Shown here: in pieces, positions 17,135 through 26,489 of the stretch
Numbering within the stretch: position 1 is the first letter of the stretch
How the letters are laid out: every line of letters starts with the position of its first letter
Assembly: GCA_903838565.1 (NCBI GenBank)
Contig: CAILZB010000126.1
Span: forward strand, 1-63,677
Direction: 5' to 3'
Source: an uncultured beta proteobacterium
GTDB lineage: Bacteria > Pseudomonadota > Gammaproteobacteria > Burkholderiales > Burkholderiaceae_C
DNA: 63,677 nucleotides
Notes under the pieces: generated by a model
The model's database searches: none
Told to the model about the DNA's origin: nothing
The model's input: the letters and a program-made list of their open reading frames with translations, nothing else
Program-made: the position numbers and the translations under genes

Positions 17135-20122
17135 TTGGGACAATCTTTGAGACGCTTACTTTCGCCTCTTACTTCACTGTTCGGTTCCGTTAGAGCATCG
17201 CTTCGTGCCGTGGCGTGGTATCTTGCCGTTTACGGCATACCACTTGCCATTGGAGGATTTTCGCTGGCAGCGATACTGATGTGGGACGACCTTTATTCCA
17301 CGGCCCCTGAACAACACATTGAATTGCGTGCATGGAGTCCGGAAAGCAGACTTGTCTCACCCTCCATGGCACAGCAGAAATTGGCGCTCGTTCCTGCAGC
17401 GCGATATTTCAATAACAAGCTATCTGAAGAGCCTGTATGGTTCAGTTTTGAATCTCCAGCAAATGACCGCACTCGCATGATTGCCGAATTCCCGTCCCGC
17501 CACGCGCTGACCATGGCGTGCTGGGATGGCGGCAGTTTGAGGTTGTTAGGCGATTCAACGGCACCGCTGCAAGATGGCGTATTAGTCCCGGTCAAGGCTG
17601 GTTTTTCGCTCAAATTGGAGCGCCTAAGCGGGTTGGTCGTCTGTCGCACATCTTTCGTTGGGCCGGCGCGGCTGAGCGCAGACCTGTGGATTGAAGAACG
17701 CTTAGATATATCCAGCCGTGGCTATCACCGAACATCCGGTCTAATCGACGGCGGCCTGATGGCATTGGCGTTGTTTGTACTCGTAACTGCCTTCATCAAT
17801 CGGCAGAGCCTTTTTGTGCTCTTTGCCGCGTGGCTTATTGTCACCATGCGCCTAACCGGAACCGCTGGCGGTTGGGATGAGCAATGGCTCAATCATGCAG
17901 TTCCAGCGGACTGGCTGACACACGGACGAACTATTACGCGAGCTGTTTGGGCCTTTTTGACAATATCCCTATTTAGGTCGCTCTTTCAGCACGAGCTTGC
18001 AAAGACATTCCAAAGAAATCTGGTGGAATTTGCCCAGTTTCTCTGTCTTCTGCTAATTCTTTCGGCTCTTTTCTTTCCCCGTAATATTTTCTATCCGACA
18101 CTGTGGCTCGTCGGCGCGGCTGTAGCTATAACGGTGTGTGGCTGCGTCATCAGCATCATCTTTACCACACGTTCGCGTGTGGCAATTTGGTACGGCGCGT
18201 CGTTCGCATTGACCGCAGTTTCAACGCTTGCGGAAATCTATTCAGCGGCTTATGTGGCCAGCGGTCCGATAGGATCCGTAAACGTTGGCACGTCAGCACT
18301 TGCGTCTGCGCTTCTCGCCTCCCTCGCCATCGCCGAACAAATGCGCCAGGAGCACCAGCAACGGCTGGAGGCTCAGGCTGAGCTGCAGCAGACCTTTGAG
18401 GCGGTTCCGGTGGGCCTGTTCTCGTTGGACCTCGAGGGTAACTTCGTCAGCGCCAACCCAGCCATGCTCGCCATGCTGGGCGCGAACCCAGCCCAGACGC
18501 TGGATCGGGCCTGGTACAAATGCTTTTCCATGGATCACTGGACGCGATTGCAGCAATTGGTGCACGGCCAGGCGGGGGCCGAGTTGGAAATTCAGGATCA
18601 CGTCATGCCCGCTGGCGGCGCTCCCCGCTCCTACCTGGTCAAGGCGACGCTGGCGCGCGGGAAGATTGAAGGCTCTTTGCAGGACGTGACGGAAAAGGTT
18701 CGCGCCATCGGCCACCTGCAATTTCTGGCGGACAACGACTCGCTCACGCGCTCGCTGAACCGCCGCGGAATCGAGAAGGAGCTCCAAGAGGCCATGACGC
18801 GGCTGAGCCAGGGTCAACCGCTGGCCATCGCGTATCTGGACCTGGACCGCTTCAAGCTCATCAACGACCTGTATGGCCGCAACGTGGGCGACGAGGTGCT
18901 GCAGCACGTCTGCAACCGTGTCAACAATGTGCTGTCCGGAAAGTTGCGCATGGGGCGCCTGGGCGGAGACGAGTTCCTGCTGGTGCTGCCCGACACCAAG
19001 ATCGAACTGGCGTCGCTGATCTGCCAGCGCATCATCGCCAGTCTGAGCGGGCGGCCCTACGACATCGACGAGAAGGCATTTCACGTTCGTGGCTCCATCG
19101 GGCTGATCGAGGTGGCCGTTGGCACCAGCATCAAGGACGCGATCTCCACGGCGGACCGAGCTTGTCGTCAGGCCAAGGCGGGCAGCGGCGACGGCTTGGT
19201 GGTGTATGAAAAGGGGTCGCCGGCCTTCCTGGACTACGAAGCCGAGATCCAGCTTGTTGCACTGCTGGCCACACCTGCCATCACGGAAGGCCTGTATCTG
19301 GTGATGCAACCCATCATGTCCCTGTCAGCGCCACACGATTCGCTCAACTTCGAGGTGCTGCTGCGCATGAATGGCCCCGACGGAAAGCCGGTTCGCACCG
19401 ACCATCTGATCAAGGCCGCCGAAAGTAGCGGCCGCATGGGCGTGATCGACCGCTGGGTGCTGTCCAGCACGCTGGCCTGGCTGAACGAGAATTACGAAAC
19501 CCTCAAGCACACCAAGTTCATCTGCATGAACATGAACGGCGCCTCGCTCAACGACGAGCGCTTTCTGGATGACGTGGTGACCATGCTGGCAAAGAACCGT
19601 CACATCGCACACCAACTGTGCTACGAAGTGACCGAGAGCGTGGCGCTGCATGACCTGGAGAATACCTGCCGCTTCATCGACCGGGTGCGCAGCTTCGGCG
19701 CCAAGGTCGCCCTCGACGATTTTGGAGCAGGCTACACGTCCTTTTCGTATCTGCGCGACCTGCCGGCCGACATGCTGAAGATCGACGGCAGCTTCATCGT
19801 CGACATGAACCAGCATCCCGCCAACATCGCCATCGTCGAAGCCATTGTGAGCCTGGCCAACAACCTGGGCATGAAGGTCATTGCCGAGTGGGCCGAAGAC
19901 ATCGACACGGTGCAAACGCTCAGGGAAATTGGCGTCGATTATGTCCAGGGTTTTGTGGTGGCGCGGCCGCAAGCCCCCGCTCAACTGCTGACAGCCCGCT
20001 CATCCGCCAGCTTCATTCAGGACGCGGAACTGCTGCGCCTGGTGGACACCTTCGGCCAGTCCGACGGCACCGTGCTGATGGTCGATTTCTTTGAACCACC
20101 GCCGCCTAAAAAACCGCATTGA
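17135..20122 (+). CDS. Membrane 7TM-sensor PAS-GGDEF-EAL c-di-GMP turnover protein
   Basis: A 995-residue inner-membrane signalling enzyme starting at TTG 17135. Domains: one N-terminal membrane helix (about 26-50), a periplasmic region (about 55-200) and about seven membrane helices (about 205-400), together resembling 7TMR-DISM receptors. Then come a short coiled coil, PAS (about 415-525), GGDEF (RLGGDEFLLV near 607) and EAL. The EAL motif reads EVLLRM (near 739), which keeps the metal-binding Glu. The other phosphodiesterase residues are present: NMNGASL, CYEVTES, LDDFGAGYTS, LKIDGSF, AEWAED and VQGF. It could therefore both make and degrade c-di-GMP. Base composition changes from about 45-50% GC to about 65% GC near 18300, at the join between the membrane sensor and the cytoplasmic output half. 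Confidence 0.9.
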   Translation: MGQSLRRLLSPLTSLFGSVRASLRAVAWYLAVYGIPLAIGGFSLAAILMWDDLYSTAPEQHIELRAWSPESRLVSPSMAQQKLALVPAARYFNNKLSEEPVWFSFESPANDRTRMIAEFPSRHALTMACWDGGSLRLLGDSTAPLQDGVLVPVKAGFSLKLERLSGLVVCRTSFVGPARLSADLWIEERLDISSRGYHRTSGLIDGGLMALALFVLVTAFINRQSLFVLFAAWLIVTMRLTGTAGGWDEQWLNHAVPADWLTHGRTITRAVWAFLTISLFRSLFQHELAKTFQRNLVEFAQFLCLLLILSALFFPRNIFYPTLWLVGAAVAITVCGCVISIIFTTRSRVAIWYGASFALTAVSTLAEIYSAAYVASGPIGSVNVGTSALASALLASLAIAEQMRQEHQQRLEAQAELQQTFEAVPVGLFSLDLEGNFVSANPAMLAMLGANPAQTLDRAWYKCFSMDHWTRLQQLVHGQAGAELEIQDHVMPAGGAPRSYLVKATLARGKIEGSLQDVTEKVRAIGHLQFLADNDSLTRSLNRRGIEKELQEAMTRLSQGQPLAIAYLDLDRFKLINDLYGRNVGDEVLQHVCNRVNNVLSGKLRMGRLGGDEFLLVLPDTKIELASLICQRIIASLSGRPYDIDEKAFHVRGSIGLIEVAVGTSIKDAISTADRACRQAKAGSGDGLVVYEKGSPAFLDYEAEIQLVALLATPAITEGLYLVMQPIMSLSAPHDSLNFEVLLRMNGPDGKPVRTDHLIKAAESSGRMGVIDRWVLSSTLAWLNENYETLKHTKFICMNMNGASLNDERFLDDVVTMLAKNRHIAHQLCYEVTESVALHDLENTCRFIDRVRSFGAKVALDDFGAGYTSFSYLRDLPADMLKIDGSFIVDMNQHPANIAIVEAIVSLANNLGMKVIAEWAEDIDTVQTLREIGVDYVQGFVVARPQAPAQLLTARSSASFIQDAELLRLVDTFGQSDGTVLMVDFFEPPPPKKPH

Positions 20123-20129
20123 GCCTTCG

Positions 20130-21053
20130 TCACCCCAGTTCGGGTGGCGCGCGCAAGGCGGCGCGCAGGTCCTCGCCAATCTTGGGTTTGCTGGCAAACG
20201 GATCGGTGGGGTTACGGCCCAGCATGATGTCCTCCATCCGCGTCTGCACGCCCGCCAGCGCCTGCGGGTGGCTGAAGATATAGAACTGATTCGCGGCCAC
20301 GGCGTCGAACACTTTTTGCGCGACCTCGGCTGCACTGATCTTGCCCGAACCCACGGCCTTGTCGCTCATCGCCTGGCCGATCAGCTGGCTCTTCGTCGGC
20401 TTTGCGCCGGTGTTGTCCAACTGCTGGGGACGGTTGCGCTGGCTCTGGCTGATGCCGGTGGGAACAAAGAACGGGCACAGCACGGACGCGCTGATCTGGT
20501 CCGTCACCAGGGCCAGATCCTGATAAAGCGTTTCGCTCATGCTCACGACCGCGTGCTTGCTGACGTTGTAGATCCCCATGTTGGGCGCATTCAGCAGCCC
20601 GGCCATGCTGGCGGTATTGACGATGTGGCCGCGCCAGGCCGGGTCTGCAACGGCCGCGCTCAGCATCATGGGGGTGAAGACGCGCACGCCGTGGGCCACG
20701 CCCATCAGGTTCACGCCCAGCACCCATTCCCAGTCCTGCAGCGTGTTCTCCCAGATCAGTCCGCCGGCGCCCACGCCAGCGTTGTTGAACACCAAGTGCG
20801 GCGCGCCAAAGCGCTCCAGTGTCGCCTGCCCCAACGCCTCTACTTGGGGTCCATTGGAAACGTCCAATTGATACGAAAGTACCTGTGCACCGGTGGCACG
20901 CATTTCCTCGGTGGCGCGGTCCAGCGCATCCTGCTGCACATCCGCCAGCACCAGGTTCATGCCCAGGCGCGCGCCGATGCGTGCGCACTCCAGGCCAAAG
21001 CCCGAACCCGCACCGGTGAGCACGGCGGTCTTGTTCTTGAAGTCGCTCAGCAT
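20130..21053 (-). CDS. Short-chain dehydrogenase/reductase (SDR)
   Basis: NAD(P)-dependent oxidoreductase of 307 residues. The cofactor motif is TGAGSGFG (residues about 14-21). NNAG follows, then the catalytic set with Ser in NTASM and YNVSK. The C-terminal extension after about residue 230 is longer than in typical 250-residue SDRs. Its start overlaps the end of the MDR reductase gene by 7 bp, so it is the last gene of the leftward acyl-CoA catabolic cluster. Substrate unknown; the setting suggests an acyl-chain alcohol or ketone. Confidence 0.85.
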   Translation of the reverse strand: MLSDFKNKTAVLTGAGSGFGLECARIGARLGMNLVLADVQQDALDRATEEMRATGAQVLSYQLDVSNGPQVEALGQATLERFGAPHLVFNNAGVGAGGLIWENTLQDWEWVLGVNLMGVAHGVRVFTPMMLSAAVADPAWRGHIVNTASMAGLLNAPNMGIYNVSKHAVVSMSETLYQDLALVTDQISASVLCPFFVPTGISQSQRNRPQQLDNTGAKPTKSQLIGQAMSDKAVGSGKISAAEVAQKVFDAVAANQFYIFSHPQALAGVQTRMEDIMLGRNPTDPFASKPKIGEDLRAALRAPPELG

Positions 21054-22063
21054 AGTTGCACCACCTGTTTGCCGAAATTCTTGCCTTTGAGCAGACCCAG
21101 AAACGCCTCCGGGGCAGAGGCCAGGCCCTGGGCCACGGACTCGCGGTACTTGAGCTTGCCGCTGGCCACCAGCGTGCCCAATTCGGTCAGCGCCTGCGGC
21201 CAGAATTCCATATGCTCGCTCACGATGAAACCCTGGACCTTGAGGCGGTTCACCAGGATCAGCGCCGGATTGGCCAGAGGCAGGGGTGCACCGTCATAGC
21301 CGGCGATCATGCCGCAGACTGCGATGCGGCCGAAGGCATTCATGCGCGACAACACCGTATCCAGAATCAGCCCGCCAACGTTCTCGAAGTAGCAGTCGAC
21401 GCCGGCGGGCGTGGCTTCCTTCAAGGCCTTGTACAGCGACTTGGCATCCGGATGCGCCTTGTAGTCGATGCAGGCGTCAAAGCCCAGCTCCTCCACCACG
21501 TATCGGCACTTGTCGGGGCCACCGGCAAGTCCTACGGCGCGGCAGCCACGTGCCTTGGCCAGCTGGCCTACGACCGAGCCCACGGCGCCGCTGGCAGCGC
21601 TCACCACCACGGTCTCGCCCGGCTTGGGTTCGCAGATCTTCATCAGGCCGTACCAGGCTGTCACGCCCGGCATGCCCACCACACCCAGATAGGCGCTCAG
21701 GGGAATGTGCGTTGTGTCCACCTTGCGCAATGCGCCGGCCTGAGTCGCATCGACCACGCTGTACTGCTGCCAGCCACCCATGCCTACCACGGGGGTTCCC
21801 ACAGGAAACTTCGGGTTTGCGGACTCCGCCACCACGCCCACGGTGCCACCCTGCATCACCTCGCCCAGCGCCTGCGGCTGGGCGTAGCTCTTGCTGTCAT
21901 TCATGCGGCCCCGCATGTACGGATCCAGGCTCAGGTAGTGGTGCTGCACCAGCACCTGGCCCTCCTTTAGAGGTGGCGTCTCGCTTGACACGAGTTTGAA
22001 GTTGCTCGCGCTGGCTTCGCCTGTGGGGCGGTTGTCGAGCAGGCATTGTTGATTCAATGGCAT
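21047..22063 (-). CDS. NADP-dependent oxidoreductase, zinc-free MDR family (CurA / leukotriene B4 dehydrogenase-like)
   Basis: A 338-residue reductase that saturates alpha,beta double bonds of enones. It begins MPLNQQCLLDNRPTGEAS and has LSLDPYMRGRM, the characteristic substrate-domain motif. The Rossmann motif is SAASGAVGSVVGQLAKARGC, followed by GGPDKCRYV, and later YFENVGG. No zinc-ligand cysteines are present, as expected for this family. It lies 14 bp after the thioesterase gene and overlaps the SDR downstream, so it is part of the same transcript. Confidence 0.88.
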   Translation of the reverse strand: MPLNQQCLLDNRPTGEASASNFKLVSSETPPLKEGQVLVQHHYLSLDPYMRGRMNDSKSYAQPQALGEVMQGGTVGVVAESANPKFPVGTPVVGMGGWQQYSVVDATQAGALRKVDTTHIPLSAYLGVVGMPGVTAWYGLMKICEPKPGETVVVSAASGAVGSVVGQLAKARGCRAVGLAGGPDKCRYVVEELGFDACIDYKAHPDAKSLYKALKEATPAGVDCYFENVGGLILDTVLSRMNAFGRIAVCGMIAGYDGAPLPLANPALILVNRLKVQGFIVSEHMEFWPQALTELGTLVASGKLKYRESVAQGLASAPEAFLGLLKGKNFGKQVVQLC

Positions 22064-22077
22064 GGGGATTCCTCAGT

Positions 22078-22506
22078 TCAGTCGGTTGAAATTCCGGCAA
22101 AGGCCTGGCTGGCTTTGGGACCGGTCACCAGACGGCGCACGTACTTGAAGGTGCCGGTGGCGTGAGCGCAGGCGCGGCCTTTTTCATCGTAGATCGTGGC
22201 TTCAGTGAAGGCCAGCGTGGTGCTCCGGTGCATCAGGCGACCCTTGGCCGTGAGGCGCCCCATAGCGGGTTGCATGAAGCTGGTCTTCATCTCGATCGTG
22301 ACCACGCCCATGTCCTTGTCCACGCTACGCGCTGCGACGGCCATGGTCACATCCAGCAGGGTCATGCTGGCGCCGCCATGCGTCACGGCAAAGGAATTCA
22401 GGTGTTCGGGCTTGGGGGTGTAGCGCAGCTCGGACTGCCCGCCTTCAAACACGGATAACTCGAAACCCAGGTGCTGCACGAAGGGGATTTCAGCGCCAAA
22501 ATTCAT
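22078..22506 (-). CDS. PaaI-type hotdog-fold thioesterase
   Basis: A 142-residue acyl-CoA thioesterase. The segment NSFAVTHGGASMTLLDVTMA is the PaaI/YbgC-like hotdog motif (HGG plus downstream Asp), followed by VTIEMKTSFMQPA and a C-terminal YVRRLV strand. It should hydrolyse acyl- or aryl-CoA to free acid and CoA. Two adjacent ATG codons (22509 and 22506) overlap the upstream SDR stop codon; I chose the second for better spacing from the G-rich ribosome site. Co-transcribed with its neighbours. Confidence 0.88.
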   Translation of the reverse strand: MNFGAEIPFVQHLGFELSVFEGGQSELRYTPKPEHLNSFAVTHGGASMTLLDVTMAVAARSVDKDMGVVTIEMKTSFMQPAMGRLTAKGRLMHRSTTLAFTEATIYDEKGRACAHATGTFKYVRRLVTGPKASQAFAGISTD

Positions 22507-23297
22507 CATCCCCCCACCACGGCAGAGACGCCGCCATCGACCGCCAGCCACTGGCCCGTGATGTGCTTGCCCGCATCCGACGCGTACAGCACGCACAGAC
22601 CCTTGAGGTCTTCGTCGTCGCCCAGCCGCTTCAGCGGTGCGTGCGCCGCGAGCTTTTCCTCACCGAGCGCCTTGAGCGTTCCGGCCGTCATCTTGCTCGG
22701 GAAGAAGCCCGGACAAATCGCGTTGACGTTGATCCCGTAACGGCCCCACTCCGCCGCCAGCGCGCGCGTGAAATTGATCACCGCACCCTTGGAGGTGTTG
22801 TAGGCGATGGTCTGCATTTCGGGCGGGTTGCCGCCCAGGCCCGCAATCGATGCGAGGTTGATGATGCGGCCTGATTTGCGCGGGATCATGGACTGCTTGG
22901 CGATGTGCTGGCTCAGGATGAAGTAGCCGCGCACGTTCAGGTTCATCACCTTGTCCCAGGCCGCCACCGGAAAGTCCTCGGCCGGTGCGCCCCAGGCGGC
23001 ACCGGCGTTGTTGACCAGGATGTCGACCGCGCCCATACGTTCCAGCGTCTCGTCGGCGAGACGACGAATGTCTTCCTCGCGGGCGCAGTCCGCAGCGATC
23101 CAGCGCGCATCGATGCCGCTGTCCTGCAGCTCGGCCACGGCCTGTTCCAGGTCTTCTGCCTTGCGCGAGCTCAGCATGATGCGCGCCCCTGCCTCACCCA
23201 GCGCGTGCGCCATTTGCAGGCCCAGGCCGCGCGAGCCGCCGGTGACCAGGGCCGTCTTGCCAGTGAGATCGAACAGTTGTTGAATGCTGCGGGTCAT
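22506..23297 (-). CDS. SDR family oxidoreductase (3-ketoacyl reductase-like)
   Basis: A 263-residue SDR. Cofactor motif TGGSRGLG (about 20-27), then NNAG, and the catalytic residues Ser in NLASIAG and Tyr/Lys in YNTSKGAV. The C-terminal ITGQWLAVDGGVS is the classical SDR end. It is close to FabG/gluconate-5-dehydrogenase-like enzymes. The start at 23297 (MTRSIQQLFDLTGKTAL) was chosen over an upstream in-frame codon. It is overlapped at its stop by the thioesterase gene. Likely role: oxidation or reduction of 3-hydroxyacyl/3-ketoacyl intermediates; substrate not established. Confidence 0.88.
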   Translation of the reverse strand: MTRSIQQLFDLTGKTALVTGGSRGLGLQMAHALGEAGARIMLSSRKAEDLEQAVAELQDSGIDARWIAADCAREEDIRRLADETLERMGAVDILVNNAGAAWGAPAEDFPVAAWDKVMNLNVRGYFILSQHIAKQSMIPRKSGRIINLASIAGLGGNPPEMQTIAYNTSKGAVINFTRALAAEWGRYGINVNAICPGFFPSKMTAGTLKALGEEKLAAHAPLKRLGDDEDLKGLCVLYASDAGKHITGQWLAVDGGVSAVVGG

Positions 23298-23325
23298 GGT
23301 GGTTCCAGGTTGATCAGTGGGGGAA

Positions 23326-25158
23326 TCAGAAAGCATCTTCAGGCATGTCGGCGCAGGTGGCATCGCAGCTGTTCACCACGCCCAGCCAGGCGCCGATCTT
23401 GGGCAACTCGTAATGATAAAAATAGCGCGTCGCGTGCAGGCGACCGATCGTCGCGGCGGCGCCCTTGCCGGCGTCGACCGTGAGCGCCGTCGTCGCCACA
23501 TCGAGCCAGATCCAGGCCAGCACGGTGTGGCCGAAGGCCTGCATGTAGGGCACGGCATTGGCCAGTGCTTCGGCAGGATTTCCGCTCGCCCAGGCGGCCT
23601 GTGTGGCCTGGGCCACCTGTTTGAGCGCGGCGCCCAAGGCGGCTGCGTGCCCGGCCAGTTCCGGCAGCGCGGCGGCACGCTGCATCGTGGCGCCGATGCG
23701 CGCGCCCAGCAACTGCAGACCGCGGCCGTTTTCCATCAGCACCTTGCGCCCCAGCAGGTCCATGGCCTGGATGCCATGCGCGCCCTCGTGGATCATGTTC
23801 AGGCGGTTATCGCGCCAGTACTGCTCCACCGGGAAGTCGCGGGTGTAGCCGTAGCCGCCGTGGATCTGGATCGCCAGCGAGTTGGCCTCCAGGCAGCATT
23901 CGCTTGGCCAGCTCTTGGCGATCGGTGTCAGCACTTCCAGCAGCAGACGCGCCTCGTCCGCCGCCACAGCTTCGCCCGTGCGCTGCTCGTCCACCAGGCG
24001 CGCGCAGTACAGCTCGAGCGCCAGCGCCCCTTCGCCGTAGGCCTTTTGCGCCAGCAACATGCGCTTCACGTCGGCATGCTCGATGATCCTCACCTGCGGC
24101 TGGGCCGCGTCCTTGCCCTTGGCCGAAACCGGCCGACCCTGAGGCCGGTTCTTTGCGTACTCCAGCGAGGCGTAATAGCCCGCCAGGCCCAGCATGGTGG
24201 CGGCAATTCCCACGCCAATGCGTGCCTCGTTCATCATGTGGAACATGCAGCGCAATCCGGCACCCGCTTCACCCACGAGATAGCCCACGGCGCCGGCTTC
24301 GCCAGCCACGGGATATTTTCCTTCACCGAAGTTCAGCAAAGTGTTGGTGGTGCCGCGCCAGCCCAGCTTGTGGTTCAGGCCGGCCAGCGCCACGTCGTTG
24401 CGTTCGCCCGTGAGTTGGCCGTGCGCGTCCACCAGTTTTTTGGGAACGATGAACAGCGAGATGCCGCGGGTACCCGCAATGAGCTTGCCGTCGGGACCGG
24501 GGATCTTGGCGAGCACCAGATGGATGATGTTTTCCGTGAGTTCGTGCTCGCCGGCGGAAATCCACATCTTGTTGCCCTTGAGGCGGTAGCGTGGCCCCAG
24601 CGCATCGGCCTCGTAGCCGTCGCCATCCGGCAGTGCGCGCGTGGCGACATCGCTCAGGCTGGAGCCCGCCTGCGGCTCGCTCAGGCACATGGTGCCCGAC
24701 CAGCGCCCCGAGAACTCATTCAGTGCGAACACTTGCCTCTGCAAATCCGTGCCATGCACCATCAGCAGGTTCGCGTTGCCCGTGGTCAGCATGCCGGAGC
24801 CGATGCTCACCGACGCCAGTGCAAAAAAGGCGTTGGCCGCGGCCTCCACGGTATAGGGCAACTGCATGCCGCCGATGTCATAGTCCTGCGCCGCGCTGAG
24901 CATTCCGGACTCGGCGTAGGCCTTGTGCGCGTCGTGCGTGGCCTGCGGCAGGATCACCCGCTCGCCGTCAAACCGGGGCTCCTGCGTGTCCACCAGACGA
25001 TTGAAGGGCGCGTACTTTTCGCGGGCAATGCGCTCGCAGGTGTCGAGCACGGCGTCGAAGGTCTCGCGAGAATGGTCGGCAAAACGCTCTCTAAGATTGA
25101 GCGCCTGTGCGCCAAGCCATTGGTACAGCAGGAAGTCGATCGTGGGGCGAAGGCTCAT
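23326..25158 (-). CDS. Acyl-CoA dehydrogenase, long form (about 600 residues)
   Basis: FAD enzyme that introduces a trans-2 double bond into acyl-CoA, passing electrons to ETF. The 610-residue protein is of the long class with an extra C-terminal helical domain, like the DmdC/FadE-type enzymes of Proteobacteria. Visible: CLSEPQAGSSLSDV and MWISAGEHEL (FAD/substrate motifs), MMNEARIGVGIAA, IHGGYGYTRDFPVEQYWRD, and HEGAHGIQAMDLLGRKV, where the catalytic Glu region lies. A pair of palindromes separates it from the thiolase gene upstream. Substrate chain length is not predictable. Confidence 0.92.
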   Translation of the reverse strand: MSLRPTIDFLLYQWLGAQALNLRERFADHSRETFDAVLDTCERIAREKYAPFNRLVDTQEPRFDGERVILPQATHDAHKAYAESGMLSAAQDYDIGGMQLPYTVEAAANAFFALASVSIGSGMLTTGNANLLMVHGTDLQRQVFALNEFSGRWSGTMCLSEPQAGSSLSDVATRALPDGDGYEADALGPRYRLKGNKMWISAGEHELTENIIHLVLAKIPGPDGKLIAGTRGISLFIVPKKLVDAHGQLTGERNDVALAGLNHKLGWRGTTNTLLNFGEGKYPVAGEAGAVGYLVGEAGAGLRCMFHMMNEARIGVGIAATMLGLAGYYASLEYAKNRPQGRPVSAKGKDAAQPQVRIIEHADVKRMLLAQKAYGEGALALELYCARLVDEQRTGEAVAADEARLLLEVLTPIAKSWPSECCLEANSLAIQIHGGYGYTRDFPVEQYWRDNRLNMIHEGAHGIQAMDLLGRKVLMENGRGLQLLGARIGATMQRAAALPELAGHAAALGAALKQVAQATQAAWASGNPAEALANAVPYMQAFGHTVLAWIWLDVATTALTVDAGKGAAATIGRLHATRYFYHYELPKIGAWLGVVNSCDATCADMPEDAF

Positions 25159-25195
25159 AAGAATCTATTCAGTTGCGGGCGAAACCTAGGTCTGG

Positions 25196-25282
25196 GTAGG
25201 TCGGGTTAGCGCAGCGTAACCCGACAAGCTCATGTGATTGCTTCTGTGTCGGGTTACGCCCTCGCGGGCTAACCCGACCTAC
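25196..25282. repeat. BIME-like pair of inverted palindromes (family B)
   Basis: Two hairpins sharing the 9 bp stem GTCGGGTTA / TAACCCGAC, at 25200-25225 and 25248-25278, with different loops. They face each other, so the outer arms GTAGGTCGGGTTA and TAACCCGACCTAC also pair. The element fills most of the 135 bp between thiolase and acyl-CoA dehydrogenase. Confidence 0.85.
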
Positions 25283-25293
25283 TGTCTCGCGAT

Positions 25294-26469
25294 CTAGAGG
25301 ACTTCGAACACGCCCGCCGCGCCCATGCCGCCACCGATGCACATGGTGACGCACACGCGTTTGGCGCCGCGGCGCTTGCCTTCGATCAGCGCGTGGCCCG
25401 TCAGGCGCTGGCCGCTCACGCCGTAGGGGTGGCCCACAGCGATGGCGCCACCGTTGACGTTGAGGCGGTCGTTCGGAATGCCCAGCTTGTCGCGGCAATA
25501 AATCACCTGCACGGCAAAAGCCTCGTTCAATTCCCACAGGTCGATGTCGTTCACCGTCAGCCCCAATCGCGACAGCACCTTGGGTATCGCGAACACCGGG
25601 CCAATGCCCATCTCGTCGGGCTCGCAACCGGCCACGGCAAAGCCCAGGAAGCGGCCCAGCGGCGCCAGGCCCTTCTTCTGCGCCAGGGCTTCGTTCATCA
25701 CCACGCAAGCGCCGGCGCCGTCGGAGAACTGGCTCGCGTTGCCGGCCGAGATCAGGCCGCCGGGCATGGCGGAGCGCAGGTCCTTGATGCCCTCATAGGT
25801 GGTGCCGGCCCGAATGCCTTCGTCCTGGCTGCAGGTCACCTGCTTCGTGATCAGGCCCATGAGCTTGTCGGCCACGCCCATGGTGACCGTGATCGGGGCG
25901 ATCTCGGCCGTGAACAGCCCCGCTGCCTGGGCTGCTGCCGCGCGCTGCTGGCTGGCGGCGCCGTATTCGTCCATCTGCGCTCGCGTGATGCCGTAGCGCT
26001 TGGCCACCTGCTCGGCCGTCTGCAGCATGTTCCAGTAGATCTGCGGCTTGTTCGCGGCGAGCCAGGGATCTTCCAGCATGTGCGTGTTCATCTCCTGCTG
26101 CACGCAGGAGATGCTTTCCACGCCGCCGGCGACAAACACGTCGGCCTCGCCGGCGATGATGCGCTGCGATGCCAGCGCAATGGCCTGCAGACCGGAGGAA
26201 CAAAAGCGGTTCAGCGTCATGCCCGACACCGTGACCGGGCAACCGGACACGAGCGCGATCTGGCGCGCGATGTTGGCGCCCGTGGCGCCCTCGGGGCTGG
26301 CGCAACCCATGATCACGTCCTCGACCTCGGCGGCGTCAATGCCTGCGCGCGCAATCGCGTGATGCACGGCGTGGCCACCGAGCGTGGCTCCATGCGTCAG
26401 GTTGAATGCGCCCTTCCAGCTCTTGGCCAGTGGGGTGCGCGCGGTGGAAACGATTACGGCGGATGTCAT
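25294..26469 (-). CDS. Acetyl-CoA C-acyltransferase (thiolase)
   Basis: Cleaves 3-ketoacyl-CoA to acetyl-CoA and shortened acyl-CoA (or the reverse). The 391-residue protein has the nucleophilic Cys in [11 protein letters not shown] (Cys about 90), [17 protein letters not shown] with the catalytic His, and [11 protein letters not shown] with the C-terminal catalytic Cys. The loop GHPYGVSG differs from the common GHPLGASG, which may reflect an unusual acyl group. It lies 20 bp after the M20 peptidase gene and is part of the leftward cluster. Confidence 0.93.
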   Translation of the reverse strand: MTSAVIVSTARTPLAKSWKGAFNLTHGATLGGHAVHHAIARAGIDAAEVEDVIMGCASPEGATGANIARQIALVSGCPVTVSGMTLNRFCSSGLQAIALASQRIIAGEADVFVAGGVESISCVQQEMNTHMLEDPWLAANKPQIYWNMLQTAEQVAKRYGITRAQMDEYGAASQQRAAAAQAAGLFTAEIAPITVTMGVADKLMGLITKQVTCSQDEGIRAGTTYEGIKDLRSAMPGGLISAGNASQFSDGAGACVVMNEALAQKKGLAPLGRFLGFAVAGCEPDEMGIGPVFAIPKVLSRLGLTVNDIDLWELNEAFAVQVIYCRDKLGIPNDRLNVNGGAIAVGHPYGVSGQRLTGHALIEGKRRGAKRVCVTMCIGGGMGAAGVFEVL

Positions 26470-26489
26470 GGATGTTCTCCTTGTAGGTT

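Noticed and set aside
19340..19370. EVL in place of EAL read as a dead phosphodiesterase
   Set aside because: The metal-binding Glu is kept and the other catalytic residues (Asn, Glu, Asp-Asp, Lys, Glu, Gln) are visible, so activity is likely.
23317..25209. 630-residue open frame on the plus strand opposite acyl-CoA dehydrogenase
   Set aside because: Antisense shadow; no motif, and the minus-strand protein is full length and canonical.
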